A DNA stretch of 64,000 nt from Dryas octopetala (GCA_963921425.1 OY992833.1:7599228-7663227), one strand, 5' to 3'. Shown: positions 1 to 13,900, counted from the first letter of the stretch. The notes: generated from the letters alone by a model not told the origin. A program made the numbers and translations.

Positions 1-1121
1 ACTGGGTGGTCAGAACTATCACCGTCGTCGCCCACAGTGACGGATGTCTAGCCTAAAAGTCACAAATTGTCCAATTTCTTAATTTTTCTAATTCTAATAA
101 TCAAATATCATTTTCTAAGGGTGTAAATTGTCCACAACTACATTAATATCATCCATTTTCCGAAATTCTCAAGAGGAACCCGAAATAGGATCTAAATCCC
201 CAATTTCAATTCTCCAAAATTACTCAAAATAAAGCACCAAAACGCTGAGAAATGACAGCCCATACCTCAAGGAGAGAAACCCACTTAAACCCTCGAAAAT
301 TGATGCTGAAATCTAGCCGAAAATTGGTGGATGGGGCCGGCGATTTTGAGGTGGTTCTTGAGTTGTTTCCGACCCAGGGGAGCTGCTCGATGCAGGAGGA
401 AGGCCAGGCTGAGCTGGTCGGCCAAAGGAAGGGTCGCCGGAGGTCTCAAATGGCTGGAATGGCTGGCGGCGTGAGCGAAAGTGGTGACTGGGTGCAGGGG
501 TTGGGTGCGCACAGAGAAAAGGGAGAGAGAGAGAACTCGGGGAGAGAGGAGGCCGGAGGGGTGGTCGGCGCCTGGGGGAAGCTCGCCGGAGCCAGAGGCT
601 GGCCAGAGGTGGCCGGTGATGGTGAGTGGGGTGGCTGGGGCTGGTGGGCGTAGGGGAGAGGGTGCGGGAGAGAGGAAAACCGAGAGTGAGGGAGAGAGAG
701 AGTGCGGGGGGGTGATAAATAGAAAGGGAGAGAAGGTTCTAGAGAGAGAGAGAAAGTTCAATAAAAAAAATCAGATTTTTAAACCCAATTTGTCATTTTA
801 CGAAATTGCCCCTCGCTTCAAACGCCCATATCTTCCAATCTGTAACTCGGATCGAAGCGTGCTACGTGTCTATGAACTCGGGGGATCGAAACCTATCTAA
901 CGGACCCAAGGTCAAAGTCGAAAACCCATTTATTTTAAAAGTCAACTTTTGGTCAAGCTTAAATTAAAACAAAAATAAATATTTAAATGAAAACCCTTTT
1001 TTATTTTCCAAATAAATCTCATAATCTTTAAAATGCAATTCCACACCTTAAAAAAATCTCTTAAAAGCATAGTTAAATAAAAATTTAAATTTCTAGTGAA
1101 AATTTGGGTCGGGTCGTTACA
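1..1121 (-). repeat. Long LTR of the main gypsy-like family, cut by window start
   Basis: This is the reverse-orientation 5' part of the long LTR that recurs through the window. It ends with GGGTCGGGTCGTTACA, the complement of the family's TGTAACGACCC start. It has the family's internal order: a GC-rich block, a GA-rich tract (about 510-760), the conserved block around the ACGTGT motif at 864, and AT-rich DNA. The LTR lies within a Harbinger transposase exon. The first copy of its target duplication is outside the window, so solo versus complete status is unknown. Confidence 0.85.
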
Positions 1122-2317
1122 GTGGGTGATGGAGTTATTACATGGAAGTAAACGTCATTGTCATGATATGTTTAGAATGGATAAAGACATGTTTTCTAGA
1201 TTGTGTATTGACTTGCAAACTCATTATGGATTGAGAGCTTCAAGGAGATTGTGCGTGGAGGAAATGGTGGGAATGCTTTTGCACACTTTAGGACATGGTG
1301 TAGGAAATAGGTTAATTCAAGAACGATTTCAACATTCGGGTGAGACCATGAGTAAATATTTTAATATCTTACTAGACATTGTGTGTCTTATGGTCGTTGA
1401 TATCATCAAACCGTTAGATATGATTTTAACGGTACTCCACCAGAAATATTAAGAGATTCTAGATATATGCCACAATTCGAGGTAATTATTAAATCTAATA
1501 CTTCATGATTTTTCTTGTTAATTAAATTATATTTATTGAATGTTTTTATTCTAATTATTTGTAGGATTGTATTGGTGCTATTGATGGTGTACATGTTCGT
1601 GTTTCAATACCTCTAAAAATCAAATACCATACATTGGTAGGAAAGGGATACCGACTCAAAACATAATGGCTGCATGTAATTTTGACATGCAGTTCATATT
1701 TGCATGTGCAGGTTGGGAAGGCAGTGCACATGATACAAGGGTATTCTTATCTGCTATACGGAATGATGCTTTAAACTTTCCTAAACCTCCAAATGGTAAT
1801 AAACTCAACTTTTTGCAAATATTTGGATTTCACATTTACAATTTCAATTATTATATTATAATAATACATATATTTTATTTGACATGGAAATATTATCTCG
1901 TGGATGCAGGATACCCACAAATTAATGGGTATTTGGGACCATTTAAGGGTGAACGGTATCATCTTCCAGATTTCCGTAGGGGTAGCCAACCAACAGGTTA
2001 TCAAGAGGTATTTAACCACGCACACTCTTCTCTTAGGATTGTCATTGAGCGAACTTTTGGAGTATGGAAGAAAAGGTGGAATATTTTAAGGGACATGCCT
2101 AGTTATTCATTTTAAGAAGCAAGTGATCGAAGATAGTGACATCATTGCAACCATGACACTTCATAATTACATAAAGAGGCATTCCCAACGTGATAGACAT
2201 TTCCATGAAAGTGAGGATGATCGAAATGACATTTTAAGTGAAGAGGAGAGTGAGGCTAATGCACAAGAAGAAGAATATATACCAATGGTCATGGAGCACA
2301 AGAAATGGAGACACTAA
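1122..2317 (+). pseudogene. Harbinger (ALP1/HARBI1-like) transposase, truncated and frameshifted
   Basis: The coding remnants match the DDE_Tnp_4 type nuclease of PIF/Harbinger transposons. An N-terminal helical part has MFRMDKDMF and GHGVGNRLIQERFQHSGET. Then come DCIGAIDGVHV (first catalytic Asp), AGWEGSAHDTRVF (second Asp), VDAGYP, and a C-terminal IERTFGVWKKRWNILRDMP with the catalytic Glu. An intron is visible at about 1480-1564 (GTAATT...TTTGTAG), and a second is likely near 1797-1884, although its acceptor is unclear. The frame changes near 1425, near 1615 and near 2110, so no full protein can be made. The first part of the protein is cut by the LTR ending at 1121. The acidic tail (about 2200-2317) is usual for the family. 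The fold assignment is firm; the exact intron edges are not. Confidence 0.85.
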
Positions 2318-3204
2318 GAAATAACAGTGCTGCAAGTTTAATGAGTGCATCTACATAGTTTCTTATGGTTACTTTTTAGAATTTTAGTCATTTTGGTTTG
2401 TAATTTATGACCTTTTTTTTCCTACTAACTTCTTCGCATATATATTAGTCATTTTGGTATGTAATGCATGTGATGGTTGATTATACTTTTCATATATTGG
2501 CGACCCTTAATGTTGGCGGGCTGATAAGTTTGACTGTATATCCCACGGTAAAAATGGTCCAACGCTATTGTGGAAGAATGAGGTAGGGTTGCAAATAAGA
2601 AAGAAACGACATATTTGAAACTTGAGAGGTGACTTCAAATTCCATGTTAGTATATAATCATTTTGATATATAATAGGCAGTTCGATCAATATCATTCAAC
2701 TTTGATAATGACTACAGTGAAAATATCATTCAATTTATATAATAGGCAATTTGATCAATATCAAATAACTATTTAAACATCTATATTTTTTTTTGTTTAT
2801 TTTAAATTAAAAAAATAGGTCAATTGTTAATTATATTTGATATTGTGAACATCAATTATGGTATTTTATTTGTATGATTAAAATTATAATATACCCAAAA
2901 AAAATAATAGGCATACTTATTTAATAATGTTGTTCTTTGAAAAATTAATGCTAATACAAATTTGTAGCTAAAAATTTCAAAAACATGTAAAAAAACATTT
3001 TATTTTTACCAAACAAATAAGTGAAAGACACTTTTAGCATTATGTCTATTTTAGTAATTATAAATAGCCGCATCAGTTTTACATTACAATTTACCAAACA
3101 TCTTCATACTGCTTTTTGTACTCACAACACTTTTGAAAATATAGTTTACCAAACACTCAATTGTTTTACTTCACAGTTGACTTTACTTCACAGCTGTTTT
3201 ACTT

Positions 3205-3242
3205 CACAATTGTTTTTTCTCACAGCAATCCAAAACTAAGCC
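3205..3242 (+). repeat. Right terminal inverted repeat of the Harbinger element
   Basis: On the opposite strand this reads as GGCTTAGTTTTGGATTGCTG followed by TGAG, a typical PIF/Tourist terminal sequence. It is followed by TAA, the likely 3-bp target duplication. The partner repeat is not in the window. Confidence 0.55.
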
Positions 3243-4700
3243 TAAATACCACCAGGTTTCCATGGATGATTATATAAATTTGAGATGCCACCTCTCATGT
3301 TTATATGTCTAGTTTGTGATCCATTTACGGTGAATGACCAAATAAATTTGAGGTGCCATCTCTCTGTGTTTTAAGCAAACATACATCATTTGCCAATATG
3401 CACGCTTGGGAAACATATAGAGATAACAAATTCCTCATGCCTTTGTTGAGTGATGTAGGTTTTTGTTACTGTTTGAATAACTCCTCTTTTTGTAATGTTT
3501 GCTTTACTGAAGTTTGCCTACTTCTAGTTTTTATTATCATAATTTTAGAATTTTTCTATTTACCTTTTTGTTGGCTTAAGTTCTTCCAATTTGGATTTTT
3601 GTTTTCAGGACAACTATTTCCATCATAACCTACAATGGGTACTTCAAGGAGTACAACTTAAGCATCAACAATCAGAATGATTTCTTGTGGAGTTTGGAGC
3701 GCGAATTCAAACTACTGATTGTCATCTCAGATGCTGCCATCCACTCAATTAGAAAATGTTGAATGTATAATCTCTAAAACCTTTCAACCAAAAAAATCTC
3801 TATAACCTATTGTTTAAGGCTTTAAGCCACTTGCTCTCCAGTAGCAGAGAATCAATCCAGTTAAACTAATCTCTGTTCTGTTAGCATGCAAACTAGGATA
3901 GGAGTATTGATTGTTGACATGACATGATAACACGAATTGATACCGACACGAAATTAGTCTATTAGTATTAGGCATATCATGTGGAATCATATCGTGATGT
4001 AGCACGATTAATATACAGTTTGTGTAGTGTTCATAAATGTGGAGATTTCTACTTATGTACATATATGAATAGGATCAAAAGCTGGACCTCCCTAAAGTAT
4101 GTATATATCTGAATTGAACACAGTGGATGGGTATAGCTTATGAATAAAAGAAGCTAATTGTTTGGTCGGTCATAATTTCTTTTGTAACCTTTTATGAAAT
4201 GGTCATAATTGTAAGTGCCCTCTAATTTTCTTCGGCATTTTCTGAACGTCTTCTATGAACTGTTTTCCACCGTGCTTTGTGATATTGTTAGTGTGTGTTT
4301 CTATCAGATCAAGAGCAATCACTTTGTGTTCCAGCAGTTATATATTGCATTAAGGTTCATAATATGATATGTATTCAATAGCATTATTATGTTAGCACCA
4401 TGATTGTCTGTATGAAGCTCCATAACGTGGGAAGGAAAATTGAAATCTTGTACTTGAGTTCTATATTATTGTCTAATATGAGAGTCGAAAGATGTTGGTG
4501 TACAACAGGTGGTGTTAGAGCCCACAATTCTCTCTTTTGTTTTTCTCTAATATGCTAAGAAAGATCATTAGTATGTACAAGATTGCTTATTATCCAAAGA
4601 AAACAATTAATGTTGCAATTTTATTGATTTAAAGGTTTTTGTTTTTGTAAACAAAGGAGTCATGTACCACTTACTAGTTAGTTACGTACAACCTTCCACA
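3243..4700. other. AT-rich stretch with no gene recognised
   Basis: I see no convincing coding region, RNA gene or intact mobile element. A short imperfect duplication occurs at about 3275-3297 and 3343-3363 (AAATTTGAGATGCCACCTCTC-like). The rest looks like decayed intergenic DNA. Confidence 0.5.
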
Positions 4701-5660
4701 AATAAAGAAACAGAAAATTAGGCTTAAGTCCTTTTAGACAACAATTTTTACGCACAGGCCGGGGGTGTTTTAAAATTCATAAGTAAATCTTTTTCATATA
4801 GATTAAGGTCCTTTTTCTGATTACCACATCAGAAAATCTAATACACGTCAGCATTTATAATTTAAATGATATATACACGCCAGCATTTTTAATTTAAATT
4901 ATATTTTTCAGAAACCAAACAGATATTTGATTTTTATCTTTACTTAATTTTGAATTAAGAAATCAAATATATATCTTTTGGAGTTTGAATTTACAAACCA
5001 GATTTTCTTTTTAGGTCCTATAACTCTACATGGTCGAGTACATTTACAATCACAATTGGTACCCTAATTAAATGGGTTGGTACATTTTAGATACAATTAA
5101 CAATGTTGAGGATATATAGCGGCCAAAAAAAAAAAAACAGTGTTAAGGGTATATGGTTTACGGTTAAGAAGTTCGCGGTTTATGGTTTGCATGGAATTAA
5201 ACACATTCGTGTACGTTACGGGTTTATGTGTCCTGGTACATTTATACCCACAATTGGTACATCTAGGGTTTAGGGTTTACATGGAGTTTAAGGTTTAAGG
5301 CTTAGGGTTTATGTAAAATCAATTATTACCATTGAAGAAGCCCAGCTTAGAGAAAACTGTACATGGATTGGTACATTTACAAACACAATTGGTACAATTA
5401 GAAAACAAATCCTAAAACAACCTGGTATTTCCCTTCAGGTTTACACGGCTAAATATTTTAACTGCAAACCTCCCTCGTCATGCACATGTTCATACAATGT
5501 CCTCATCTCTGTACACAAAATATTTAAGTGCAGAATAGCACAAAGTACCATACACATTCCTTCACCTATTCACATAAGCACACATTTACAAACCAAACCC
5601 AGTCAAGAAACTCCAAACTGAAATATCCATTTATAAATTAACTGTAATAAATTCACAAAG

Positions 5661-5665
5661 TCCTT
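5661..5665. repeat. Target-site duplication TCCTT, left copy
   Basis: TCCTT occurs here and again at 23891-23895, directly flanking the solo LTR 5666-23890. It proves that the whole 18 kb stack entered at one site in steps. Confidence 0.9.
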
Positions 5666-6007
5666 TGTAAGACCCCATATTTTTCAAGGAGTTATTTTAA
5701 ATATTTTGCGAATTTATTTTAAGGATTTTGGGAATTTATTTGGAAATTTAAAAGGTTTTGGTTTAATTTTTAATTTTTGTTTTAAATTGGGCTTGATCCA
5801 AAAGTTGACTTTTTTAAAACTAATGGACTTTCGTCTTTGACTTTAGGCACGTTGAAAAGGTCTCGAGTCCATGAGTTCGTAGACACGTGGCATGCGTCAA
5901 TCGGAGTTACCGTTTGAGAGATACGGACATGTGAAGTGAGTGGCAAACTTGTAAATTTTACGAAACTGGGTTTTAAAAACCCCAAAAATCAGATTTCCTC
6001 TCTCATT

Positions 6008-6047
<40 letters not shown>

Positions 6048-6267
6048 CGCGCGTCTTTCTCTCGCCCCTCACCCTCACCGTTCCTGCCACCGGCGCGTGG
6101 CGGCGCGTCCGGCGGCGGCTGGGCTGGGTGTTTGGCCCATGCTGCTCGCCTCCCTCCCCTCTCTCTCCCAGTGGCCTTCATTTTTCCGGCCGATCACCCA
6201 CGACGGAGAAACGACGCAAAACAGGGCCGAGCCTCTCGTCGGCGATCTCGCATTTTCCGGCCAAATC

Positions 6268-9174
6268 TGTAACGACCCGACCAAAATTTCCCACTAGAAA
6301 TTTAAATTTTTATTTAACTATGTTTTTAAGAGATTGTTTTTAAAAGGATGTTGAATTGTATTTTAAAGATTATGAGATTTATTTGAAAAATAAAAAGGGT
6401 TTCGATTTAAATTTTTATTTATTTTTGTTTTAATTTGGGGCTCAACCCAAATTTAACTTTAAAATTAAATGGGCTTTCGATTTGACTTTGGGTTCGTTAG
6501 ATAGGTTTCGAGCCCACAATTTCATAGACACGTAGCACGCGTCGATCCGAGTTACAGTTTGAGAGATATGGGCGTTTGAAGCGAGGGGCAATTTTGTAAA
6601 ATTGACAAATTGAGTTTAAAAAATTCAAAATCAGATTTTTGAAGAGGTTTCTCCATCTTTCTAGAACATTCTCACTCTCTCTCTCTCCCTCCCTATATTT
6701 CTCTCTCCCCACACCCCCTTTCTCCGGATGTCTCCTCACCCTTGCACACCGGCAGCACCCAGCCACCCCCACTTACCATCGGCGACCACCCTGCCGACCT
6801 CTGGCTCCGGCGAGCTTTCCCCCCAGGCGCCGACCACCCCCCAGCCTACTCTCTCTTCTCAATCTCTCTTTCCCCTTTTTATCTGCGCGCGACCAGCTCT
6901 GCCCAGCCTGGCCCATTTTCGGCCACTACCCGACCGGCCCAGGCCATCGGCGAGCTTCCTTCGCCGACGCCGACCTCGCAGACCCTTCCTCCTCGCCGGC
7001 CAATCTCCTCGCACGTAGAAACCAGCCAGCAAACGCCCAGCCCCGCCGCACCTTCCTCTCTGGATTTCGACCAATTCTGACCCTCAATCTCCAAATTTCA
7101 GGTGAGCTTTCTTTCTCTCATTATGGGCTTCCATTTCCCTATATGTTTGTGGTTTAAAATCTTGTAATTAGAAATTTGATTTTTTTTGGAAATTTGAATT
7201 CATTTCGGGTTCCCTTTGGGTTTTCAAATTAGGGGGTTGTTCTTGATGTTTTTTTTGACAAATTTCATCCCTAGGAACCCCAATCGATGTTTAGAAATGA
7301 AAAGTATGAGTAGATTTTAGGAAATAGGGTATTTTAGCTAAATTTGGCCTTGGAACCGCCACTTTTGGTGGCAATCGCAGTGGTCTCAAACACCCACTGT
7401 CCTGTCTTGAATGTAGGATTATTTAGAGCCATTGTTGAGTTGGTTTCTAAGTTGGTTATTGATTTGGAGCAGGTGGAAGTCTTATGGATTTGAGGAAAAC
7501 CTCAATTTGGATTGTATTCAGATATTGTTATGTATCGAATCGATTCACAGACGAGTCCTGGTCGAGGTATGGCGCACATAAAGTTTAATTGGATATATTT
7601 GGTGGATTAAATGTTTGGGTGTAGTTGGATTTTGAGCCGGGAAGGAATTAGAAGAGATTTGGGTAATCAGACCTTAAGAAAAGTAATAAATCATCTTTGA
7701 AAAATAGAAGGGTTGAGCGCAACGTTTAGGCTTCACATGTACACTGTAATCGTCGTTGAGCCGAGCCTAATTTCATATTTCATTCCTTTAACTGTAGGCG
7801 ACAACCCTGAAATCCGAGACGACGCAGCAGAGGATGGAAGCTAGGGCTATCTCTGTGAGTGGACCTTGAATTTTAATAATTTATGTTTTTATGTGGTTTC
7901 AATTTCTTTGGCTTAACTTGAATTCATTTTGAGTTTTAAATTTTAAATGTCTATCAAATAATCATTTATATTAACTAAATACACTTATCTTGGATTTCAT
8001 AAATTTCACGATCAAGAAATATTTTAGCGTGCTTTCATATATAAATTTATATTAAAAGTACGTACTATGATTTGGAATGGCGTATTTAATTTCAACTTGG
8101 TTATGGAAAGATCATTTATATTTCGTATTCTTCGTCTCAATGTTTATTTATATTTGTTATGGGATATTACAATTTAAGGAAATGTATTTTGATGAGTTTG
8201 GTTTTGTTAAGAAGAGTTTTGGAAGAAAAATGAAAGGATTTGAGATTTGGATTATGTGTTTATGAGTTATTGATTTTCAAAGCACCCACTTCAGTACCCT
8301 TCCAGGTTATCAGATTAGACAGGTCTTTGGGACCCATTGCGGCACACACATAGGCTTTGGGCCGTGTGTCGTGATGCTTGACCCTTTGGGGGTTGGCTCT
8401 GCGTGCACATACGACAGACTTTTAGGCTCTGCATGCGTATGACAGATTCTCGGCTCTGCGCATGTATGACAGATTCTCCGGGTAACTGGCTTGGTGTGTT
8501 GTATATGTATTATACGGTTTTATGGTGATAATTTATTTTAAAATTATAAAACTATTCAGAACTTTAAATATTTGAATTCTATTTGATAAATAGTTTAATT
8601 TCTATTTGGTTATGAAAACAAATTTTCAGCGAGTTTCTGAAAGTGTTTTAAAACTGGGGGATTTCAGAGAGTGACGTGAGGTCTTAGTGCTAAATGTGGT
8701 TTTGAAGGATTTTCTGAAACAAGAAGTTTACTTTTATTTTTTTGTTTTTATTAAACTGTCCACTCACTGAGTTTGTCTCACGGTTTGTTTTGTTTTGTCT
8801 TAAATTGTCCCCTCAGGTAGTAGCTTTGGTGGAGGTCGAGCCAATAACGTCGAGGCATTCGCGTCCATCTCCCTAGTCGGACCCTGTAGGCGACATTTTA
8901 TTCTTGTAAAAATTTCCTTGTAATAGAATAGGAGCTCTGATAACCATTCTACAAATTTTAAGCTGGATTTCTGTGAAATTGCTGGGTCTGAGACCCTATT
9001 TTGGTTGTGGTAGAGGTGGTTGCTGTTTAGAAGTGATTTTTAACAGGTTTGAAATTTCTGGGTTAGTCCATTTTCAGGGGAGGTTCCGCCAAATTTTCGG
9101 TAGGATTTTCCTTGAATTTGGATCCCGCAGGATCCTTCCGGATTTCAGGGTGGAATCCGGGGGCGGTCCTGACA
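6268..9174 (+). repeat. 5' LTR of the complete element 6268-21283
   Basis: It begins TGTAACGACCCGACC and ends GGCGGTCCTGACA. Near-identical sequence recurs in the 3' LTR. It contains a CT-rich and GC-rich block (6650-7070), a spliced-leader-like GCAG/GGTGAGC transition near 7100, a short 30-bp repeat array (about 8393-8480) and the family end. Open reading frames in the GC-rich block are composition artefacts. Confidence 0.92.
8393..8482 (+). repeat. Short tandem repeat in LTR, about 30-bp unit
   Basis: About three copies of a GGCTCTGCrtGYryATaCGACAGA-type unit occur here. The array recurs at 20502-20588 in the 3' LTR and, in reverse, at about 63585-63662 in the last LTR. It occupies the site that holds longer minisatellites in other copies of the family. 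Confidence 0.75.
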
Positions 9175-9177
9175 ATT

Positions 9178-9190
9178 TGGTATCAGAGCG
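9178..9190 (+). promoter_or_regulatory. Primer-binding site for initiator tRNA-Met
   Basis: TGGTATCAGAGCG starts 3 bases after the LTR end. The first 12 bases complement the 3' end of plant initiator tRNA-Met (...GCTCTGATACCA), the usual primer of plant gypsy and copia elements. Confidence 0.9.
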
Positions 9191-10979
9191 TTAGGTTTTG
9201 AATCCTTGTAGACTTCGCATCTAGGGTGTAACTTTTAGTGTACGAAAACGGTTTTCACTTGTGACAAAGCGTGGACATGCCTCTCGACGTGGCCGACCTC
9301 AAAGGCGTAAGCGGTAAGTTTCGGGAGTGGAGTTTGTTTGTTTAACCTTGCGTTTATGCGAGTAGCGGTATACCTATATTTCAAACTTGACTCGTACATG
9401 TGATGACTTTTCGATGATTAGTAGATAGAAACTGTGGTGGTAGAAACTACACTGACACTTATGCTAGATTCGTTTAATCTTACTAACTTGAGGGTGTGCC
9501 TTAGTAAAAGTTTCAGTACGAGTTTAAATTATAAAGATAGCGACATTGTTGGATAATTATAATTTCACCCTCATGAGTTTAAATGTTAAAGAAGTAACAC
9601 GATTAAACTCTTGGGAAGTTGATGGATTTTGAACTCTCTTTGTTTTGGGCATCGTTGAGGTATTATGAAGTGTAAATCCATTATGGGATTAAATGAATTT
9701 TATAATGGAAATTTCTTAAGTGATAAGATTAATGTTTTGAGTAAAACCAATGTCAAGCTAAGTATGAAGTAAATTGAGGGAATTATCGGAAAGTATATGG
9801 GAATGAAAAGAATGTTTGTGACTAGTTCATGGTTGATTGGTGTATTCAGGATTTGATTTTAGTGTAATACATGTCGGATGGTGCTAAGTGTTTCTGTAGA
9901 GTAACACTTGGAATTTGGAGATAGAATTGATGTATTTTGTCTGTGCATTGAAATAAGAATACCATAATAACAATTAAGGGATTGATAGTTTGATTCTAAA
10001 TGTGGAATTAAGGGAATACTTTATGACATAGATTCAAGAATAAAGTGTTTTTATTAGAAAAGAAGTGAGAGAAGTAAGAGCGCCTTATCCATGGAATAAA
10101 TAAATTCATTTGGGAAGGTGAGAGTAGGAATTATTTTCATAATTGAGCCCAAGTTGGATTATTCTTGCATTTCAAAAAATTAGAAACAACGACTTGAACT
10201 CGGTTCAAAAAGAAAAATGGAACTTAAGCTTATGGACTGTAATCTTCTTGGGTAATTGTAGATTTGATCTATTGAGTTTAACCAATGAGGAAGGGATAGA
10301 ATTGTACTTAGTTGAACGTGAAGAAATAAGAATTTTCCTTTATTGTGAGTTGTAGTGATAAGGAAATTGCATTTATGCTTGGATATTATAAATGCTTATT
10401 GGAAGGTGTATTTGTAGTAGAGAGGATGTCTCTTGGTGAAGTTAATTTCAAACTAAGTAAAAGAGTATACATTTTAAGACAACCATTGGAATTTGTATGA
10501 GAATAGAAGGAATTTTAAGAAAATTTAAGGCCGGCAATTTTTGCGAAGTATATAAGAACTAAGGGAAGGTTTTGGAGATGTAAATAGGTTTATGTATTGT
10601 GGCTAATTAATTGATAAGAATCGAATATACGTGGTTAGGTGATGTTCTTGTATGATGGCATTTGGTTGATCTTATAGCATATTTGAGTAGTGTTTTCACT
10701 ATAAGGATAACTAAGGATGGATGCTTATGGATAATAAGGATTTTTTTTTATAATGATTGTGGACTTCATAGTTGGATTTTATTTTGGAACATCAATTGTT
10801 TCAGATTTCGAGTCAAGTAGAGCATTATGACCTAAGACGAGAATCATAAGAGAAGAGAGAAACTAACATGGGTACGAACAATAGTGGATTCAAGGAGGTG
10901 AGAAAAGGAAGTCCTTTGTAAATTGATTACATGTGAAACGATGAATTAAACTAAGAGTGAACTTGAGGTTTGTGATGAT

Positions 10980-13900
10980 TGTAACGCCCCGATCCTAGGG
11001 CCCAAAAATACACTGAAACTTGTCCTTTAAACTTCTTTTCAAAGAATGAGCCATGCACTTAACAAAATAAATAAATATATTTGATAAATCAGAGTGTGAG
11101 CCCAAAACATTTATGTAAAATTCGCTGCATAAAATCAGTTAAATCAAAGATCCCACTGCCTCATCTTCTCCTCACTGCCTCCTCAGCCTGCTTAACCTGC
11201 AAAACACCAATAACCACACTGCACCATATCCATGGTACACCGGGTCATTCAAACAAATTCACCCGGTAAGCTCACTAGAGCTCGTATGAGTGAAATGACT
11301 TAAACAATAATCCTCAATATAATCCTTCAATATCCATGCTCAAAAATAGTCCACCAGAGTATCCATAATTACTCAATCACATCACAAATTCATCAACAAA
11401 TCATCCAAGCATCAAAATAAACATAATTTCTCAAATTCACATCTTAAATCCCATCAATAAATAATAATCATCATTCTGGCAAATCAATTACCTAAACGTC
11501 AACTATTAACCTCAATCTCGAATCATTCACATCCTAACTCATAATCTCAATGCATAATCCATTTATCAATTCCATCCTCAAGGTTCAAGCCTAGACTTAC
11601 CCAGTCCTAGTCAAATCAAGTCCTAGCAAACAAATGCACACAAGAAATCCAGCAAACAGTTAAACTAACTAATTTCACTCACGTCACTCTTTGAAATCCC
11701 CCTAATCTCACTCTTTAGAATCCCCCAACTTTAAAACTATTTTCAAAATCTCTTCCTTCAAATCCATTTTTAAATCCCCTCAACCCGTAAATCAACTCTG
11801 AAAGTAACACAGTTCTCAAGCTAAAATCAATATTATCAACTGTATATAAATAATTTAGGCTAAAAACTTTCAACTCAAATAAACCTCGATATACTGAAAA
11901 AGCAATGAAACTGTTCAAACGAAGAAGTATCAAATCTGAACTGATTTAAAACGCAAGGTCTTACTGAAATGTCATTTAAAATATTTACTGATGCAAATTC
12001 ATTTTTCAAAATACTCCACAACTGAAAAACTCACACCACACTAGTACCCGGGGAATTGCTGGTCATACACCGCCGAGTCATCTCTAGGCAAGTGCAGAGC
12101 AAATTTATACCTGCTGTGATGCTGGTCATACACTGCCGACTAGGCAAGTGCAGAGCGAGTGCTGGTCGTACACTGCCAACTAGGCAAGTGCAGAGCGAGT
12201 GCTGGTCATACACTGCCGAGTCATCTCTAGGCGAGTGCAGAGCAAATATACACCTGCTGAAGGGGGTACTAATATGGCGGTTTGAAACCGCTTCTGTATA
12301 CCTCAATCAACCACATCTCAAAATACTCCTTCAGATAAAAACTGAAATTTAATTCTTCTAATAAATACGCTTAAATAAATCATTTTCAAATCATAAAAAC
12401 TGCTAGATTCAAATCATTTCCGAAGGACGAAAATTCAATAATAAAACTTCTCCAAAATAATGCCAAAAACCATTTCCAGAAACTATCCATACCCAATTAA
12501 ATCAAGAAGATAGTTGAATTATAAAATGTGCAAAACATTTCGGAAACCAGAGATCCACTCACAGTCTACCCCGAGCTATACCGAATCCTTCTCCGAAACT
12601 GATTCCTACTCACGCCTCCTCACTTGTTTGCCATTCTTACTCACAGTCTACTGTATAATAATTGCTTAATCCTCACTCATATACCTCGACCATAAACATT
12701 TCTCAAATTTCTAATCAATCTCTTAGCCTCAAATCCTCGTCGCTTCACTCTCATGATTCACATCCTACACTTTGCTTCCTCTAACACATAGCAACAAACA
12801 CACAAAACAGACAATTTGCTAACGGTACTCCACAATAAAACTAGAAAGTTTCACTCACAGTCTAACCACGCGTAAAGACCGAAACGCCCTTCTTGGCTCC
12901 TTTGCTCGGATCTCAAATCCGGCAGCATAACGGCATCGGGAATGAGATTTCCCGAGCCCGTGTACCTGTTAAGACCAGACAATCCATAAATACAATTCAG
13001 AAACACAATTGGGCCACTGAACGACCGAAACGGGCGGCCGCCACCACACGGTGGCTACCCCACCCCAAACAACACACAAATTCACCCCAAAAACAATGAC
13101 GGACCTTGAAAAGACTCCAGGAGTTTCCGAAGAGGCACAACGATCGAGAAAAACCACCTAAGTCGCCGCCACACAAGGCGGAGCTACAGTGGCCGCGGCT
13201 GCAAAATAGGGGCATCGAAATCGAATCACAAATGGGTCAAACTAAGTACATGGACACGAAGGAGACGTCGAGAGGAGCCAAAACGATACCTGGGTCGACG
13301 GCCAATTCTCGCCGGAAATGGCCGAAACTGGCCGGAGAAGCCGTCGGCCTTGGAACTTTGATTCGCCGTCGTGGGAGGTTGTCGAAGCTAGGGAAGAGTA
13401 CAGGGAGGCTCGCCGAGACGAGAGGGAGAGGATCCAAGTGGTGGGAAGTCGCGGCGTCGTCGGAAAATCGAGATCGCCGGCGAGGAGGAGCTCAGCTGTT
13501 CTGCGTCGTGTCTTCGTCGTGGGTGATCGGTCGGAGAAACGAAGGCCACTGGGAGAGAGAGAAGAGGGAGGCGAGTAGCATGGGCCAAACACCCAGCCCA
13601 GCCGCCGCCGGACGCGCCGCCACGCGCCGATGACAGGAACGGCGAGGGTGAGGGGCGAGAGAGAGACTGACGCGCGGGGGAGAGAGAGAAAGGCAGAAAT
13701 GAGGAGAGAGAGAGAGAGAGAGGAAATCTGACCTTTGGGTATTTAAAACCCACTTTCGTAAAATTTACAAGTTTGCCACTCACTTCACATGTCCGTATCT
13801 TTCAAACCGTAGCTCCGATTGACGCGTGCCGCGTGTCTACGAACTCGTGGACTCAAGACCTTTCCAACGTGCCCAAAGTCAAAGACGAAATTTCATTTGT

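Larger units (their letters stand above)
1122..3242 (+). mobile_element. PIF/Harbinger element, right part
   Basis: This DNA transposon fragment holds a decayed transposase and a right terminal region. The terminal region (about 3085-3242) repeats short TTTACTTCACAG-type motifs and ends in CAGCAATCCAAAACTAAGCC, followed by TAA. That fits the 3-bp TTA/TAA target preference of this superfamily. The left half is missing because the LTR at 1-1121 was inserted into the transposase; the rest would lie upstream of the window. Bases 2320-3080 are AT-rich and hold no recognisable gene. Confidence 0.7.

Noticed and set aside
3021..3628. Small frames of 70-90 codons in AT-rich DNA
   Set aside because: They show no family features, and some lie in the Harbinger terminal repeats.
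6639..7157. Pro- and Ser-rich frame of 172 codons, repeated at 18748-19266
   Set aside because: It is the GC-rich, CT-rich part of the LTR. It recurs because both copies are LTRs of one element, has no domain, and is matched by overlapping frames on both strands.
13106..13633. Arg- and Gly-rich frames in the solo LTR and the same region of other LTRs
   Set aside because: This is the GC-rich LTR block. The frames shift between copies and are not conserved as protein.
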